Shown: positions 49,473 through 52,216 of the stretch, piece by piece
How the letters are laid out: each line of letters opens with the position of its first letter
Numbering within the stretch: position 1 is the stretch's first letter
Source of the DNA: Gammaproteobacteria bacterium
Lineage (GTDB): Bacteria > Pseudomonadota > Gammaproteobacteria > SZUA-229
Assembly (NCBI GenBank): GCA_015488295.1
Contig: WFOC01000019.1
Span: 1-52,216 of the forward strand
Direction of reading: 5' to 3'
DNA: 52,216 nucleotides
Notes under the pieces: model-generated
The model's database searches: none
Seen by the model: only the letters and a program-made list of their open reading frames with translations
What the model was told of the DNA's origin: nothing
Position numbers and translations under genes: made by a program

Positions 49473-50239
49473 TATTAACCGTCGACATCGGTAACAGCCG
49501 AATCAAGTGGGCTTCATGGAAAGCAGAAGAAATTGTTGCGAGTGGCGCGGCTTCCTGTGCGCTGGATAAATGTGCTGATACTTTCGATGCGTTATTCGCT
49601 GCACTGGAAAAGCCTGAGCATATATTCGTTGTATGTGTTGCTGATGGCGCATTGCAGCAGGCTTTGAGTGAGTGGTGTCAGCAACATTGGCAGTGTGATA
49701 TTGCAATTCTGAAAACTGAAAAGCAGTTTGGCGATATAACAAATGCCTATCAGGATCCGGCGCAGCATGGTGCGGACCGGTGGGCAGCAGTGGTCGCGGG
49801 TTATCAAAAATACCCCGGTTTTTCACTTTGTGTTATCAGTGCAGGAACCGGTGTTACGTTTGATTTTATTGATAAAGACGGGCAGCATCTGGGTGGTTAT
49901 ATTCTGCCTTCATACGTTACCATGCATAAGGCCTTGCTGGCGGATACGGCAAATGTGGAGTCTGCGTTTGATGTACAATTTGACGCTGACTGCGTGCCGG
50001 ACAACACCGATGATGCGGTTAATCAGGGGTTGCATAAATTATTGCGAGCCGGTATTCGAGAAATTTGTCAGTTTGCAGAGCAGAAAATGGATTCCCCGAT
50101 GAAAATAATTATTAGTGGCGGTTTTGCAGAAACTGTTCTTGCTTACCCTGATATGCCGGAAATGCAGCATGAACCTGATCTGGTTATGCGGGGGCTGTAT
50201 CGCATCATGACGCAGCGTGGATCCTGGGTGGGGAAATAA
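49469..50239 (+). CDS. coaX: Type III pantothenate kinase
   Basis: MILTVDIGNSRIKWASW; YQDPAQHGADRWAAVVAGYQ; VISAGTGVTFDFIDKDGQHLGGYILPSYVTMHKAL. Confidence 0.95.
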   Translation: MILTVDIGNSRIKWASWKAEEIVASGAASCALDKCADTFDALFAALEKPEHIFVVCVADGALQQALSEWCQQHWQCDIAILKTEKQFGDITNAYQDPAQHGADRWAAVVAGYQKYPGFSLCVISAGTGVTFDFIDKDGQHLGGYILPSYVTMHKALLADTANVESAFDVQFDADCVPDNTDDAVNQGLHKLLRAGIREICQFAEQKMDSPMKIIISGGFAETVLAYPDMPEMQHEPDLVMRGLYRIMTQRGSWVGK

Positions 50240-50240
50240 T

Positions 50241-51137
50241 ATGCGCTGGTTGTTTTTATTTGTACTCTCATTAAATCTTGCTTATATCGGTCTGGAAATG
50301 AGTCGGCCGTCATCTGCTGATTATGATGATGTGCCGGCGTTAAAAAATGTGCAGACCATCGTGCTTCTCAGTGAGCTGAAGTCGCAGCCGGGCACGGAAC
50401 AGGCAGAACAGGCAGAACAAAGTGAAAAGGCGGCAGGTGCCGAGGCAGTAGAAAGTTTATCGGCGGCTTCTGCTGAACAGGTTGTTGCTGTAAATACTGT
50501 CTCTGAACAGGGGGTTGCCGAGTTGCCGGAAAAGGCAGAAACGCCAGGAGTGGTTTCACCGTCTCCGGTGGTATCGATGCCCGCAAAAGATGCTGTGGAA
50601 GAGTCGGTGAGTGCTGTCCGGGAAGAGCCGGCCGGGCCGGCAGAGGAAGTGCAGCAGCAGAGTGCCAGTTGTTTTACCATGGGGCCGTTTCGTAATCTGG
50701 CCAGGCTGCGCAGTCTGACGCGTGATATCAAGTCTTATGTGGTTGAAGCTGATTTTCGTGGAGGTGAAGAAAAAGAGCTAAACCTGTACTGGGTTTACGT
50801 AAAGCCGGAGAAAAATCGAGCGCAGGCAATCAAGACTGGCAAGCAGCTAAAAGCAAAAAAAATAAAAGATTTCTACGTAATTCGTGATGGTGAAAAGATT
50901 AACGGTCTTTCGCTGGGGTATTTCAGGAACAAAAACAGCGCCTACCGGCTGGCCAAAAAAGTCAGGGGGCTTGGCTTTGATGTGACTGTGGAGCCGGTTT
51001 TTCGGACGCACATTGTTTACTGGCTGGATTACCGGTTGGCTGCAGGTGTAACTATCCCCGAATCTGTTTTTGAGCCATACACCCGTTTGACTAAAAAAGA
51101 AAAGGTGAGTCGACAGCCTCGTGATTGCGCTGGCTGA
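50241..51137 (+). CDS. SPOR-like domain membrane protein
   Basis: Start MRWLFLFVLSLNLAYIGLEM; low-complexity Ala/Glu linker; SCFTMGPFRNLARLRSL...YWVYVKPEKNRAQAIKTGKQLKAKKIKDFYVIRDGEKINGLSLGYFRNKNSAYRLAKKVRGLGFDVTVEP. Confidence 0.85.
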   Translation: MRWLFLFVLSLNLAYIGLEMSRPSSADYDDVPALKNVQTIVLLSELKSQPGTEQAEQAEQSEKAAGAEAVESLSAASAEQVVAVNTVSEQGVAELPEKAETPGVVSPSPVVSMPAKDAVEESVSAVREEPAGPAEEVQQQSASCFTMGPFRNLARLRSLTRDIKSYVVEADFRGGEEKELNLYWVYVKPEKNRAQAIKTGKQLKAKKIKDFYVIRDGEKINGLSLGYFRNKNSAYRLAKKVRGLGFDVTVEPVFRTHIVYWLDYRLAAGVTIPESVFEPYTRLTKKEKVSRQPRDCAG

Positions 51138-51262
51138 TATTCCATAAATTCCCGGTTCTGCCCCGGGCTTGCCCGGGAAACGGAATAATTTCAAAAAAAA
51201 GTCTGTATTTCCTGTAAATCGTATTGCTTTCAGCGGGTCGATTCCCTACAATTGCGCCCCTT

Positions 51263-51338
51263 GCCGGTGTAGCTCAGTTGGTAGAGCGCCTCACTTGTAA
51301 TGAGGATGTCGTGGGTTCAACTCCTGTCACCGGCTCCA
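51263..51338 (+). tRNA. tRNA-Thr (anticodon TGT)
   Basis: gccggtgtagctcagttggtagagcgcctcacttgtaatgaggatgtcgtgggttcaactcctgtcaccggctcca; full cloverleaf with CCA. Confidence 0.96.
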
Positions 51339-51567
51339 GAAAATATGCCCGCAGCCCCTGCAAGTAAAAATGAGGCTGCGGGCGTTTTCATTCTGCGCCT
51401 GTTTTTGTCGAAATTGGCAAAATACCAACACAGGTCAGAGGCTAAAATTTGTATGTTTTAGCATTATAGCGCTGTACTGAAAAATATTTGTCGCATCAGT
51501 ACGTTATGTTGGCATGTTGTGGTTGACACATGGCTTGCGCTCAAGCAAAATACGCGGCTTGATTTTT

Positions 51568-51652
51568 GGAGGGGTTCCCGAGCGGTCAAAGGGGGCAGAT
51601 TGTAAATCTGCTGGTTCTACCTTCGGAGGTTCAAATCCTCCCCCCTCCACCA
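51568..51652 (+). tRNA. tRNA-Tyr (anticodon GTA)
   Basis: ggaggggttcccgagcggtcaaagggggcagattgtaaatctgctggttctaccttcggaggttcaaatcctcccccctccacca; class II long variable arm. Confidence 0.96.
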
Positions 51653-51702
51653 AAAGTTTGGAGTATTCCTCATAAGTGAGGTCGCTCGCAAAAAAAGTAA
51701 AT

Positions 51703-51776
51703 GCGGGTGTAGTTCAATGGTAGAACTTCAGCCTTCCAAGCTGAATACGTGGGTTCGATTCCCATCACCCGCTCCA
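51703..51776 (+). tRNA. tRNA-Gly (anticodon TCC)
   Basis: gcgggtgtagttcaatggtagaacttcagccttccaagctgaatacgtgggttcgattcccatcacccgctcca. Confidence 0.96.
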
Positions 51777-51785
51777 GATTTGGTG

Positions 51786-51812
51786 CGCCAGGTTTGCCAG
51801 GTTTGCCAGGTT
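51786..51812. repeat. Short tandem repeat (gccaggttt)x3
   Basis: gccaggtttgccaggtttgccaggttt between tRNA-Gly and tRNA-Thr. Confidence 0.9.
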
Positions 51813-51874
51813 TGATAGGGCCCACGTTGACAGAGCTGTATAAAGTGAGTCAGGCAGGGTGTTTAAGGGTTTTG

Positions 51875-51950
<76 letters not shown>

Positions 51951-52058
51951 TTGTTTTTAAGGTTGCAGTTTTTAATGCTGTGAATGCTTAAGTAAAGAAA
52001 GTTTGTTTTTAAATATTGTTTGTTAATTTGATTATTACCTCCGGGGGAGACACTCGAC

Positions 52059-52216
52059 ATGTCTAAGGAAAAGTTTGAAAGAACCAAGCCACACGTAAAT
52101 GTAGGCACAATTGGTCACGTAGACCACGGAAAAACAACGCTAACAGCGGCATTAACGAAAGTCATGGCAGAAGCTATGGGTGGAGAAGTTAAAGCATTTG
52201 ACGAAATAGATAATGC
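52059..52216 (+). CDS. tuf: Elongation factor Tu (5' part, truncated by window edge)
   Basis: [52 protein letters not shown]; gggggag RBS upstream. Confidence 0.97.
   Translation, partial: MSKEKFERTKPHVNVGTIGHVDHGKTTLTAALTKVMAEAMGGEVKAFDEIDN

Overview
This 52.2 kb window looks like a chromosomal segment from a gammaproteobacterium. That assignment is inferred from gene content and synteny; no search was run. Housekeeping genes dominate: a complete rnfABCDGE-nth operon, metG, mrp/apbC, dcd, rppH, hemJ, argC, a bactofilin gene, erpA, citrate synthase, anmK, an M23 peptidase gene, tyrS, glnS, birA, coaX, a SPOR-like protein gene, and a tRNA-Thr/Tyr/Gly/Thr cluster leading into tuf. The most interesting locus is at 8763-13163 on the minus strand. 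It is a RiPP metallophore cluster of the Hvf/MNIO (DUF692) type. The precursor is a Sec-signal, EGKCG-repeat peptide with six Cys sites, two of them in variant motifs. The cluster also holds a DoxX-like HvfX, an HvfB-type MNIO enzyme and an HvfC-type DUF2063 partner. A membrane-anchored FMN-binding glutamate-synthase-family protein sits between precursor and maturation genes, and a terminator-like hairpin lies just after the precursor. Other points of note are a c-type-haem GGDEF-EAL protein, two tandem VCBS-repeat lipoprotein paralogues with different repeat numbers, several intergenic inverted or heptameric repeat families, and a possible kinase remnant.
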